DNA of 64,000 bases from VRUE01 sp963747765 (GTDB taxonomy: Bacteria > Actinomycetota > Thermoleophilia > Solirubrobacterales > 70-9): NCBI GenBank assembly GCA_963747765.1, contig CAVVGH010000003.1, positions 13,570 to 77,569 of the forward strand, in the 5' to 3' direction. Position 1 is the first letter of the stretch; each line of letters starts with the position of its first letter. The position numbers were made by a program, and so were the translations under genes. Shown here piece by piece: positions 41,826-48,836 of the stretch. The notes beneath the pieces are model-generated. The model was not told the origin of the DNA. It saw nothing but the letters and a program-made list of their open reading frames with translations, and did no database searches.

Positions 41826-41922
41826 GTTTCTCTCATCGATCAACGAAATCTTCGTTTCGTGGTCCACCAGGCCCATTGCGAGCGGTACCTGTCAACGAAA
41901 ATGAGACACCTGCCGGTCGAAT

Positions 41923-42927
41923 TTAGTGAGCAACCTCCTCTGAATCGGGCTTGTTGATCCACGCTGCCCCGGGCAGCGTGGGCGGCGTCGGTGCCCCACG
42001 CACGAAGCGCTCGGGATTGGCCGCGTAGGCGGCGGTGAGCACCTCCTGGCGGGCGGCGTGAGCCTGCTTGGCGCGTCCGTGGTGGACGCTCGCGGGTGTC
42101 ATCAGGCCGATGCCCGAGTGGCGGTGCTCATGGTTGTACCAGCGAAAGAAGGAGCGGCAGAACTCCCTGGCGTGCTCGATCGAGTCGAATCGCGCCGGGA
42201 AGGCCGGCCGGTACTTCAGGGTGCGGAACTGGGCCTCCGAGTAGGGGTTGTCGGTCGAGGTGTAGGGGCGGCTGTGGGTCTTGGTGATCCCGAGGTCGGC
42301 GAGCAGGAAGGCGACCGGCTTGGAGCGCATCGAGGTGCCGCGGTCGGCGTGCAGGGTGAGCCGGTCGCGACGGATCGCCTGCTGCTCGCAGGCCTGGGCG
42401 ATCAGTGCTTCGGCGAGGGCGGCGGACTCGCGCAGCTGCACGGTCCAGCCGACGACGTAGCGGCTGAAGATGTCGAGGATCGCGTAGAGGTGGTAGTGGG
42501 TCCACTTCGCCGGGCCCTTCAGCTTGGAGATGTCCCACGACCAGGTCTCGTTCGGCTTGGTCGCGAGCAGCTCGGGTTTCGCGTAGGCGGGGTGGGTGAG
42601 CTGGTCGCGGCGCTCGCGCGACTCGCCGCTGGCCTCCAGCAGCCGGTACATGGTCCGCTCCGAGCACAGGTAGCGGCCCTCGTCGAGCAGGGTCGCCCAC
42701 ACCGCGGCGGGCGAGGAGTCGAGGAAGCGCTCGTCGTGCAGGGTCTCCAGCACGCAGTCGCGCTCGGCCTCGCTCAGCGCCCGGGCCGGGCGGGTTCGCG
42801 GCTTCTTCGGCCTCGGCTCGGGCGGGCGCCGGCGACGGTAGATCGTCGCCGGCGAGGCCCCCAGCGCCCGGCAGGCGGGCCTTGTGCCGATGATCGGGGT
42901 CAGCTCCTCGACGGTGGCCTCGATCAT
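41923..42927 (-). CDS. IS3-family transposase OrfB, copy 2
   Basis: 334 residues, DD(35)E integrase core as in copy 1: Asp in WSWDISKLKG, Asp in LHADRGTSM, Glu in NPYSEAQFRTLKY. It differs from copy 1 at one residue near the C-terminus (PTLPGAAWIN here, PTLPEAAWIN in copy 1). Intact, so probably active. Confidence 0.95.
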   Translation of the reverse strand: MIEATVEELTPIIGTRPACRALGASPATIYRRRRPPEPRPKKPRTRPARALSEAERDCVLETLHDERFLDSSPAAVWATLLDEGRYLCSERTMYRLLEASGESRERRDQLTHPAYAKPELLATKPNETWSWDISKLKGPAKWTHYHLYAILDIFSRYVVGWTVQLRESAALAEALIAQACEQQAIRRDRLTLHADRGTSMRSKPVAFLLADLGITKTHSRPYTSTDNPYSEAQFRTLKYRPAFPARFDSIEHAREFCRSFFRWYNHEHRHSGIGLMTPASVHHGRAKQAHAARQEVLTAAYAANPERFVRGAPTPPTLPGAAWINKPDSEEVAH

Positions 42928-43409
42928 CGCTCGGTGCTCTCTTCGGCGCCCTCGGTCCCGAGCAGGTCCTCCAAGAGCGCGGAGACTTTTCCCTGCACCT
43001 CGATCACCTTGCGCGCCTTGGCCAGCTCGGCCTCGGCGCGCTCAGCACGGCGGCGCAGCTCGGCGTTCTCGGTCTCCAGTGGCTCGGCCCCCTTGCGCCC
43101 GCGCTTGCGCCCCAGCTCGCCCGCGTCGCGCTGGCGGCGCCAGCTTGCGAGGTGGGAGGAGTAGAGGCCCTCGCGACGCAGCAGGGCTCCCACTTCGCCC
43201 GGCTTCTTGCAGGCGTCGGCCTGCTTGAGGACCTTCAGCTTGTACTCGGCGCTGAAGGAGCGCCGCTTGGGACGCTCGGTCAGCTCGGGGTCGGGGACCC
43301 CCTTCGGCGCGGCGCTCCCGCCGGCCGCTTCACTGCTCTCGCCTTCGGCTCGCTCCGTTTCGCGGCCGGCGGCTTCGTCTCGGTTGATCAACGACATCAC
43401 GTGCTCCAT
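42924..43409 (-). CDS. IS3-family transposase OrfA, copy 2
   Basis: 161 residues, identical to the OrfA at 6609-7094: HTH RRSFSAEYKLKVLKQADACK and the coiled-coil-like LETENAELRRRAERAEAELA. The stop overlaps the OrfB start as ATGA. Confidence 0.93.
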   Translation of the reverse strand: MEHVMSLINRDEAAGRETERAEGESSEAAGGSAAPKGVPDPELTERPKRRSFSAEYKLKVLKQADACKKPGEVGALLRREGLYSSHLASWRRQRDAGELGRKRGRKGAEPLETENAELRRRAERAEAELAKARKVIEVQGKVSALLEDLLGTEGAEESTER

Positions 43410-43470
43410 TCACGCCCTCGGGGTTCAGTAATTCCCGAATCATGCGTGTCTCACGTGACGTTGGCAGAGA

Positions 43471-43639
43471 GGGGAGTGCCTCGTCCAGGAATTCGAGAAT
43501 CAATCAACGAGCGGTTCGTTTTCGCTCCACCAGATCTTTTTCGGCGCCCTCGTTCTGAGATTCGACGCTGGTTCTTTGCGGGAATGGTGCCTGGCGCGAT
43601 CAGACGTTGCGAAGCGGCCGCGAATTTACGGCTCGGGCT
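43471..43639. other. Gap right of IS copy 2
   Basis: 169 bp with no gene. It holds the repeat motif AATCAATCAACGAGCGGTTC (from 43497) with the following GTTTTCGCTCCACCAG, related to the sequence on the other side of the IS. I see no further feature; the HDOD-LuxR gene ends at 43640. Confidence 0.5.
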
Positions 43640-44728
43640 CTAGAGCCAGCCTCGATCGTGCGCCGTGAGGACCGCCTGGGCCCGATCCACGGCGCCGATC
43701 TTGCCGTAGACGTTGTGCAGGTGCGTGCGGATCGTCGAAACGGATAGCTTCATTTCGCCGGCGATCTGCTTGTAGACCATCCCCTCGGACAGGTACTTGA
43801 GCACCTCAAGCTCCCGGCCCGACAGCGGGCACGGCTCGTTGACTCGGTGGCCATTCTGCCGGTTGTAGGGAAGTTCGTAGAGCAGGTCGCGAAGTGCATC
43901 CGGGCCGAGCCCGCAGCGGCGCGCAACCGAGCGTAGGCGGTCCGGCGTCACGACCTCTCCCTGTGCGTAGTGGGCCACCATGTCGGCGCTGGCGAGCATC
44001 GCGGTCAGGCCATCGACCTCCTCGGCGTGATGGCGCTCGATTGCCACGGCGATCCGATGTGGCATATTCCAACGCCGCGCCAGCACCCCACCCACCAGGG
44101 CGTGATCGATTCCAAGCTGCTCGCGTTCGTCGCGGATCCGCTGCTCGGGGGTGTGCGCTGTGGCATCGAAGTATGTGCGGTGTCCCGGGTGCAGCTTCGA
44201 GATCACCAGCCGACCGATGTCGTGGAGAAGAGCGGCGACCGCAAGCTCGTCGCGATCCTCCCAGCCGATCGCGGTGCCCAGTTGCTCCGCGGCCTGTTGC
44301 GTGGCAAGCGCATGGACCCGGAATCGCTCCGGCCGCAGCTCCCAGCCGCCGTTGGGCTCGAAGAAATCGAAAACCGGCGCGGTCCCCACAACCGCCAGAA
44401 CACCGGACGGCCTCAGGATGTCCACCGCCTCAGGCACGCTTCCAATCCCGGTGTCCGAGGTCGAGCGGGAGCGGTTTGCGGCTCGCAGGACCGCAATTGT
44501 CAGGGCGACGTCAGCCTCGACGGCTCGGACCAGCTCACCGACGCGAGGGGCGTCCGCGGTTGCTGCCCGCATCACCCTGGAGCGCGACTCGACCAGAGCC
44601 GGGAAGCGCTCGACAGCCTCAAACGCCGCTGCAAGGCGCGCACCTGGAGCGGCCGGGACGTCAGGCCGCTTGCTCTGGATCTGCTCGGGCCGGACCTTTC
44701 CATTGCTCTGTGTCTTGATCGCCGCCAT
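43640..44728 (-). CDS. HDOD-domain protein with C-terminal LuxR-type HTH
   Basis: About 362 residues. The middle (about 45-260) is an HDOD/HD-like domain: EADVALTIAVLRAANRSRS, then AVAALLHDIGRLVISKLHPG with a conserved HD pair, and IERHHAEEVDGLTAMLASAD. The last about 65 residues are a LuxR HTH (PLSGRELEVLKYLSEGMVYK, LSVSTIRTHLHNVYGKIGA). HDOD proteins act in signalling; the HTH suggests direct transcriptional output. Start ATG 44728 (AGGA about 11 nt upstream) or ATG 44755. Downstream of gltX on the same strand. Confidence 0.82.
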   Translation of the reverse strand: MAAIKTQSNGKVRPEQIQSKRPDVPAAPGARLAAAFEAVERFPALVESRSRVMRAATADAPRVGELVRAVEADVALTIAVLRAANRSRSTSDTGIGSVPEAVDILRPSGVLAVVGTAPVFDFFEPNGGWELRPERFRVHALATQQAAEQLGTAIGWEDRDELAVAALLHDIGRLVISKLHPGHRTYFDATAHTPEQRIRDEREQLGIDHALVGGVLARRWNMPHRIAVAIERHHAEEVDGLTAMLASADMVAHYAQGEVVTPDRLRSVARRCGLGPDALRDLLYELPYNRQNGHRVNEPCPLSGRELEVLKYLSEGMVYKQIAGEMKLSVSTIRTHLHNVYGKIGAVDRAQAVLTAHDRGWL

Positions 44729-44832
44729 GATGAGAGTTGTCCTGCAACACGTCATCGGCAGCTGACAACGTTCGGTTTAGCGCTCCGCCTCCTCAATAGT
44801 GGGAGACTCTTCAATGTGTGCCTGAGCGGCGC

Positions 44833-46215
44833 TCAAACTGGCGATCGTTGGCCACCAAGGCGCTCGATCGCCGCGTCGATGCGCGTCAGGGATTCCTCGC
44901 GCCCCAGCGCGGCGAGGGACTCGAAGATCCCGGGTGAGACAGAGCCACCCGTTATTGCAACTCGAATCGGCTGATAGATCCGTCCTGGCTTGACCTTGAG
45001 CCGCTCGGAAAGAGGCGACAGAGCCCTCTCCACTGCCTCCGCGTCGAAACCACTGGCGGATCCCAGCGTCTCCCGGGCCACGACGAGCAGGTCCTGCGCA
45101 TCCCCCTTCATGACCTTGCGCCAGGCCTTCTCGTCGACTTCCGGCACTTCGAAGAGGAAGCGGATGAGTGGCCACACCTCAGCCAGCGTCTGGGCTTTGT
45201 CTTGGACGATCGCGCAGGCAACGCGAAGCCGCTCGTCGGCGGCGCGACCCAGGTGCCCCGCGACCGCATTCGTGTAGTCGTCGACCGACATCTCTCGCAT
45301 GAACCGTCCGTTGACCCAGCGCAGCTTTCGCTCGTCGAAGATCGCCGCCGCACGACCAACGTCCTCGATCCGAAAGCGACCGACCAGCTCCTCGGTCGAC
45401 ATCAGTGTCGTGTCATCGTCGGCGCCCCACCCCAGCAGCGCCAGGTAGTTGCGAACCGCAGCGGGCAGATAGCCCGCCTCGCGCAGCTCCTGCACGGACG
45501 CGGCGCCATGTCTCTTGGAGAGCTTGCGGCCGTCGGGGCCGTGCAGAAGGGGCAGGTGCGCGTAGCGCGGCGGCTCGTGCCCGAGCGCGGCAAGGACAAG
45601 CAGTTGCTTGGGCGTGTTGGAGAGATGGTCGTCCCCCCGCACCACATCGGTGATCGCCATCTCGGCGTCGTCGACCGCGACGGCGAAGTTGTAGAGAACC
45701 GATCCGTCGCCCCGGGCGATCACGAAGTCGTCGTAGCTGCGGTTGGGAAAGCGAACCGGGCCGCGAATCGTGTCGTGGACGACGGTCTCCCCGTCGTCCG
45801 GCACGCGGAGCCGGACTGCAGCGCCGGGATCGCCCACTGGCTTCCCCCGGTAACCGCGATCGGCTCCGTGCTCGGCCTTCCATGCCTCGACATCCTTTGC
45901 CGTCGCCGAGTCGCGATATGCGGCTCCCGTGTCCAGCAGCCGCCGCAGCGCCGTCTCGTGGCGATCGGCCCGGGAAGCCTGGGACACCGGCCCCTCGTCG
46001 CAGTCAAGCTCCAACCAGCGCAGCGCGTCGAGGATCTGATCCACGTTCTCCTGGGTCGAGCGCTCGCGGTCGGTGTCCTCGATCCTCAGAACCAGGGAGC
46101 CACCCGATCCCCGCGCCGCAAGCCAGTTATAGAGTGCCGTCCTCGCTCCGCCGATGTGCAGGGCTCCGGTCGGCGAGGGTGCGAACCTCAAGCGGATGGA
46201 AGGGTCTTCAGACAC
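44833..46215 (-). CDS. gltX: Glutamyl-tRNA synthetase
   Basis: 460 residues. Class I synthetase: the HIGH-like motif in RLRFAPSPTGALHIGGART, the IEDTDRERST block, and the KMSKS-type GRKLSKRHGAASV. With GatCAB in the same window it is probably non-discriminating and also charges tRNA(Gln), though this depends on the rest of the genome. Start: GTG 46215 gives MSEDPSIRLRFAPSPTG, the usual N-terminus; ATG 46242 would overlap the divergent nfo coding sequence by 26 bp. Confidence 0.93.
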   Translation of the reverse strand: MSEDPSIRLRFAPSPTGALHIGGARTALYNWLAARGSGGSLVLRIEDTDRERSTQENVDQILDALRWLELDCDEGPVSQASRADRHETALRRLLDTGAAYRDSATAKDVEAWKAEHGADRGYRGKPVGDPGAAVRLRVPDDGETVVHDTIRGPVRFPNRSYDDFVIARGDGSVLYNFAVAVDDAEMAITDVVRGDDHLSNTPKQLLVLAALGHEPPRYAHLPLLHGPDGRKLSKRHGAASVQELREAGYLPAAVRNYLALLGWGADDDTTLMSTEELVGRFRIEDVGRAAAIFDERKLRWVNGRFMREMSVDDYTNAVAGHLGRAADERLRVACAIVQDKAQTLAEVWPLIRFLFEVPEVDEKAWRKVMKGDAQDLLVVARETLGSASGFDAEAVERALSPLSERLKVKPGRIYQPIRVAITGGSVSPGIFESLAALGREESLTRIDAAIERLGGQRSPV

Positions 46216-46216
46216 G

Positions 46217-47086
46217 ATGCTGATCGGCGCGCATGTTTCCACAGCGGGAGGACTCGACCGAGCGATCGTGCGCGGAGCCGACCTCGGCTGCGAGGCGATT
46301 CAGATCTTCCACCAGAGCCCTCGGATGTGGCGGCCGACCCGCTACAGCGAGGACGACTTCGCCGCCTTCGGGAGAGCGATGGACGCCTCGCCGGTGGAAG
46401 CGGTCGTGATCCACGCCGTCTACCTGATCAACTGTGCCTCCAAGGACGCCGAACTTCGCAGGAAATCCCTGGCCTCCCTGACCCATGCATTGCGGATCGG
46501 CGACGCGATCGGCGCCGCCGGTGTGGTCCTGCACCCCGGCGCGCAGAAGGGCGAGCCGCTCGCCCCGTCGATGAAGCGGGCGGCGAAAACCATCTCCGCC
46601 GCGCTGAAGGACAGCGACCGATGCCCCTTGCTGCTCGAGCAGACCGCCGGCCACAAGGGGATGCTGGGGCGGGATTTCGACCAGACCGCAAGGCTGATCG
46701 AGCTCGCCGGCGGGCGCGAGCGCCTCGGCCTCTGCCTCGACTCCTGTCATCTCTTCGTCCAGGGGTATGACATCACCGACGCCGAGCGCCTGTCGGCGGT
46801 TCTCGACGAAGCCGACGCGAAGGTTGGTCTCGAGCGCCTTCATTGCGTCCACGTCAACGACGCCGCTGCTCCGCTGGGTTCCTGCCGCGATCGCCACGCC
46901 AACATCGGCAGGGGCGAGATGGGCAAACGGGGCCTCGCGGCCTTTCTCTCCGAGCCAAGGTTCGAGGGGCTTCCCGCGACACTGGAGACTCCCGGGCCCG
47001 AGAGGAAAGGGCCGGACCGCAAGGAGATCCAGGCCGCGAAGCGGCTCCGTCGCGCGGGGCTCAAGCAGCGCAGGAGCGCTACCTGA
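46217..47086 (+). CDS. nfo: Endonuclease IV (AP endonuclease)
   Basis: 289 residues. TIM-barrel, three-zinc enzyme cutting at abasic sites. It begins MLIGAHVSTAGGLDRAIVRG; metal ligands are visible in VIHAVYLINCAS, GVVLHPGAQKG, LLEQTAGHKG, GLCLDSCHLFVQGYDIT, HCVHVND, DRHANIGRG and LETPGPERK, the full Nfo set. ATG 46217 is one base from the divergent gltX GTG. The last 8 bp overlap the acyl-CoA dehydrogenase gene. Confidence 0.93.
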   Translation: MLIGAHVSTAGGLDRAIVRGADLGCEAIQIFHQSPRMWRPTRYSEDDFAAFGRAMDASPVEAVVIHAVYLINCASKDAELRRKSLASLTHALRIGDAIGAAGVVLHPGAQKGEPLAPSMKRAAKTISAALKDSDRCPLLLEQTAGHKGMLGRDFDQTARLIELAGGRERLGLCLDSCHLFVQGYDITDAERLSAVLDEADAKVGLERLHCVHVNDAAAPLGSCRDRHANIGRGEMGKRGLAAFLSEPRFEGLPATLETPGPERKGPDRKEIQAAKRLRRAGLKQRRSAT

Positions 47087-48368
47087 TCTTCAGGCCGGAG
47101 ATCGCCCGCGAGATGACCAGTCGCTGGATCTCCGAGGTGCCCTCGAAGATCGTGTAGATCTTGGCGTCCCGGTGCATCCGCTCCACGGGGTACTCCCGCG
47201 TGTAGCCGTTGCCGCCGAGGATCTGGATGGCCCGCTCGGTCGCCCACACGGCCACCTCGCCCGCCTTCAGCTTCGACATCGAACCCTCGGCGTTCTCGAA
47301 CTTATGCCCGGTGCGACCCATCCATGCGGCGCGCCAGACCAGCAACCGGGCGGCGTCGATCTCCAGCTTCATGTCGGCAAGCGCGAAGGCGATCGCCTGG
47401 TTGTCGATGATCGGCCGACCGAACTGTTCGCGCTCTTTTGCGTAGTCGAGCGCGTACTCGTAGGCGGCGCGGGCGATGCCCAGTGCCTGCGCGCCGACCG
47501 TCGGCCGGCTTGCCTCGAAGGTCTGCATGGCCGCCTGCGATTTCGAGCGCTTGCCCTCTCGCACCCGCGCCAGGCGCTCGTCGAGCTTCTCTTTGCCGCC
47601 GAGCAGGCAGGCGCCCGGAAGCCGGCAATCGTCCAGGTGGACGTCGGCGGTGTGCGAGGCGCGCAGGCCGTGCTTCTTGACCTTGGCACCCTGCTCGCAG
47701 CCCTTGGTCCCCGGCGGGACAACAAACGCGGCGTGGCCACGCGATCCCAGCTCGCGGTCGACCGAGGCGATAACCACGTGCACGTTCGCGATGCCGCCGT
47801 TCGTCGCCCAGGCCTTCTGGCCGTTCAGGACCCATTCGTCCTTGGCCTCGTCGTACTTGGCCGTCGTGCGAATCGCCGACACGTCCGATCCGGCGTCCGG
47901 CTCCGACGCACAAAACGACCCCACCTTGGGATCGTCCGCATCGCCAAAGCACTGCGGAATCCACTCGCCCATCTGCTCCGGCGTCCCCTGCCCGAAGATC
48001 GCCGCCACCGCGAGGGAGGTGCCCATGATCGCCATCCCGATGCCCGCGTCTCCCCAGAAGAGCTCCTCGTTGGCAAGCGGCAGCGTCAGGCCGGTCTCAT
48101 CGGCCCAGAACTGGCCAAGCGCTTCAAATCCGTACAGCCCGATCTTGGCCGCCTCCTGGATGACGGGCCAGGGAGTCTCCTCTCGCTCGTCCCACTCCGC
48201 CGCCGCCGGTCGCACCACGCCCTCTGCGAAGCCGTGCACCCACTCCTGGATGTCCTTCTGGTCCTGGTTCAACTCGAGCGTGAACCCGCCACCGCCCGAT
48301 GCTGCGCTGTCGCCGGTCGCACTCTCCACTAGCTGCTCTGCCTCTGCCACTGCCGATGTATCGCTCAT
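47079..48368 (-). CDS. Acyl-CoA dehydrogenase
   Basis: 429 residues. FAD enzyme with an extra N-terminal about 30 residues (Ser/Ala/Gly-rich). Signatures: GSFCASEPDAGSDVSAIRTT, WVLNGQKAWATNGGIANVHV, the helix EREQFGRPIIDNQAIAFALA, and the C-terminal ILGGNGYTREYPVERMHRDA followed by FEGTSEIQRLVISR with the conserved Arg. The catalytic base is expected at YTIFEGTSE. Substrate chain length cannot be read. A -10-like TAATAT lies about 8 nt before the ATG. Confidence 0.9.
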   Translation of the reverse strand: MSDTSAVAEAEQLVESATGDSAASGGGGFTLELNQDQKDIQEWVHGFAEGVVRPAAAEWDEREETPWPVIQEAAKIGLYGFEALGQFWADETGLTLPLANEELFWGDAGIGMAIMGTSLAVAAIFGQGTPEQMGEWIPQCFGDADDPKVGSFCASEPDAGSDVSAIRTTAKYDEAKDEWVLNGQKAWATNGGIANVHVVIASVDRELGSRGHAAFVVPPGTKGCEQGAKVKKHGLRASHTADVHLDDCRLPGACLLGGKEKLDERLARVREGKRSKSQAAMQTFEASRPTVGAQALGIARAAYEYALDYAKEREQFGRPIIDNQAIAFALADMKLEIDAARLLVWRAAWMGRTGHKFENAEGSMSKLKAGEVAVWATERAIQILGGNGYTREYPVERMHRDAKIYTIFEGTSEIQRLVISRAISGLKIR

Positions 48369-48400
48369 GGCAGGCGATATTACACCGAACGATGTCGTTG

Positions 48401-48796
48401 TTATACGCCGACCGAGCCCGACGAAATGTCGCGGAGGTCGAACGCCCTGAGACCCTCGGGCCCCTCGTCCACGCAGTCGAAGAAGCGCCGGTTGACGCAG
48501 CCGTACTTCTCGCCGCCGCCGTCATAGGCCCGCTCCACCGTGAATGGACAGTGGGGCAGAGGCCTACCCGTCATCTTGACGCCGCCGAACCCACCCACCT
48601 GCAGCACCGCATCCAGCTCAACCGTCGCGCGGAAGACCTGCTGCATACATCCCACGTACTGGGTGCCGCTCAGAACGTCGCTGAAGCTGTAGAGAAACCG
48701 GCAGCCCATCTCAAGACAGCCACGCGGCTCGACCATCTTGTCGCAGAATGAGCGGCACTGACGACACTCACCGACCTTCTCGCGCGTCACCGGCAT
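48401..48796 (-). CDS. Cysteine-rich protein, unrecognised
   Basis: 131 residues with ten cysteines: a cluster CRQCRSFC near the N-terminus (residues 11-18), GCLEMGC, GCMQQVF, HCPFTVE, GCVNRR and FDCVDEG. The spacing suggests a metal (zinc or Fe-S) site plus further ligands. I know of no named family. A well-placed promoter (-10 TAGACT, 6 nt before ATG) suggests a leaderless gene in its own right. Between dnaE and the acyl-CoA dehydrogenase, all leftward. Confidence 0.7.
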   Translation of the reverse strand: MPVTREKVGECRQCRSFCDKMVEPRGCLEMGCRFLYSFSDVLSGTQYVGCMQQVFRATVELDAVLQVGGFGGVKMTGRPLPHCPFTVERAYDGGGEKYGCVNRRFFDCVDEGPEGLRAFDLRDISSGSVGV

Positions 48797-48836
48797 ATGA
48801 AAAGTCTAGGGACCCGCCTAGCCGCGTCAGACACCT

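Larger units (their letters stand above)
41489..41885 (+). repeat. Composite hairpin-repeat element, locus 2 (diverged and shortened)
   Basis: About 400 bp without a gene. From left: GTGTCCGCCTCGCTCAGGCC; two hairpin units (41531-41654); a spacer of about 110 bp with little similarity to locus 1; the long hairpin (41769-41825); CTCATCGATCAACGA; then GGTCCACCAGGCCCATTGCG before the IS end. It lacks the right-hand GC-rich modules of loci 1 and 3, perhaps replaced by the IS. Confidence 0.75.
41886..43470 (-). mobile_element. IS3-family insertion sequence, copy 2 (1585 bp)
   Basis: Same length, ends and orientation as the copy at 5571-7155, with only two differences that I could find (positions 41969 and 42016). 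The left flank is again a composite hairpin element. The right flank (43497-43535) repeats, imperfectly, the ATCRATCAACGA ... TTCGTTTTCG ... TCCACCAG motif found just left of the element. Confidence 0.9.
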
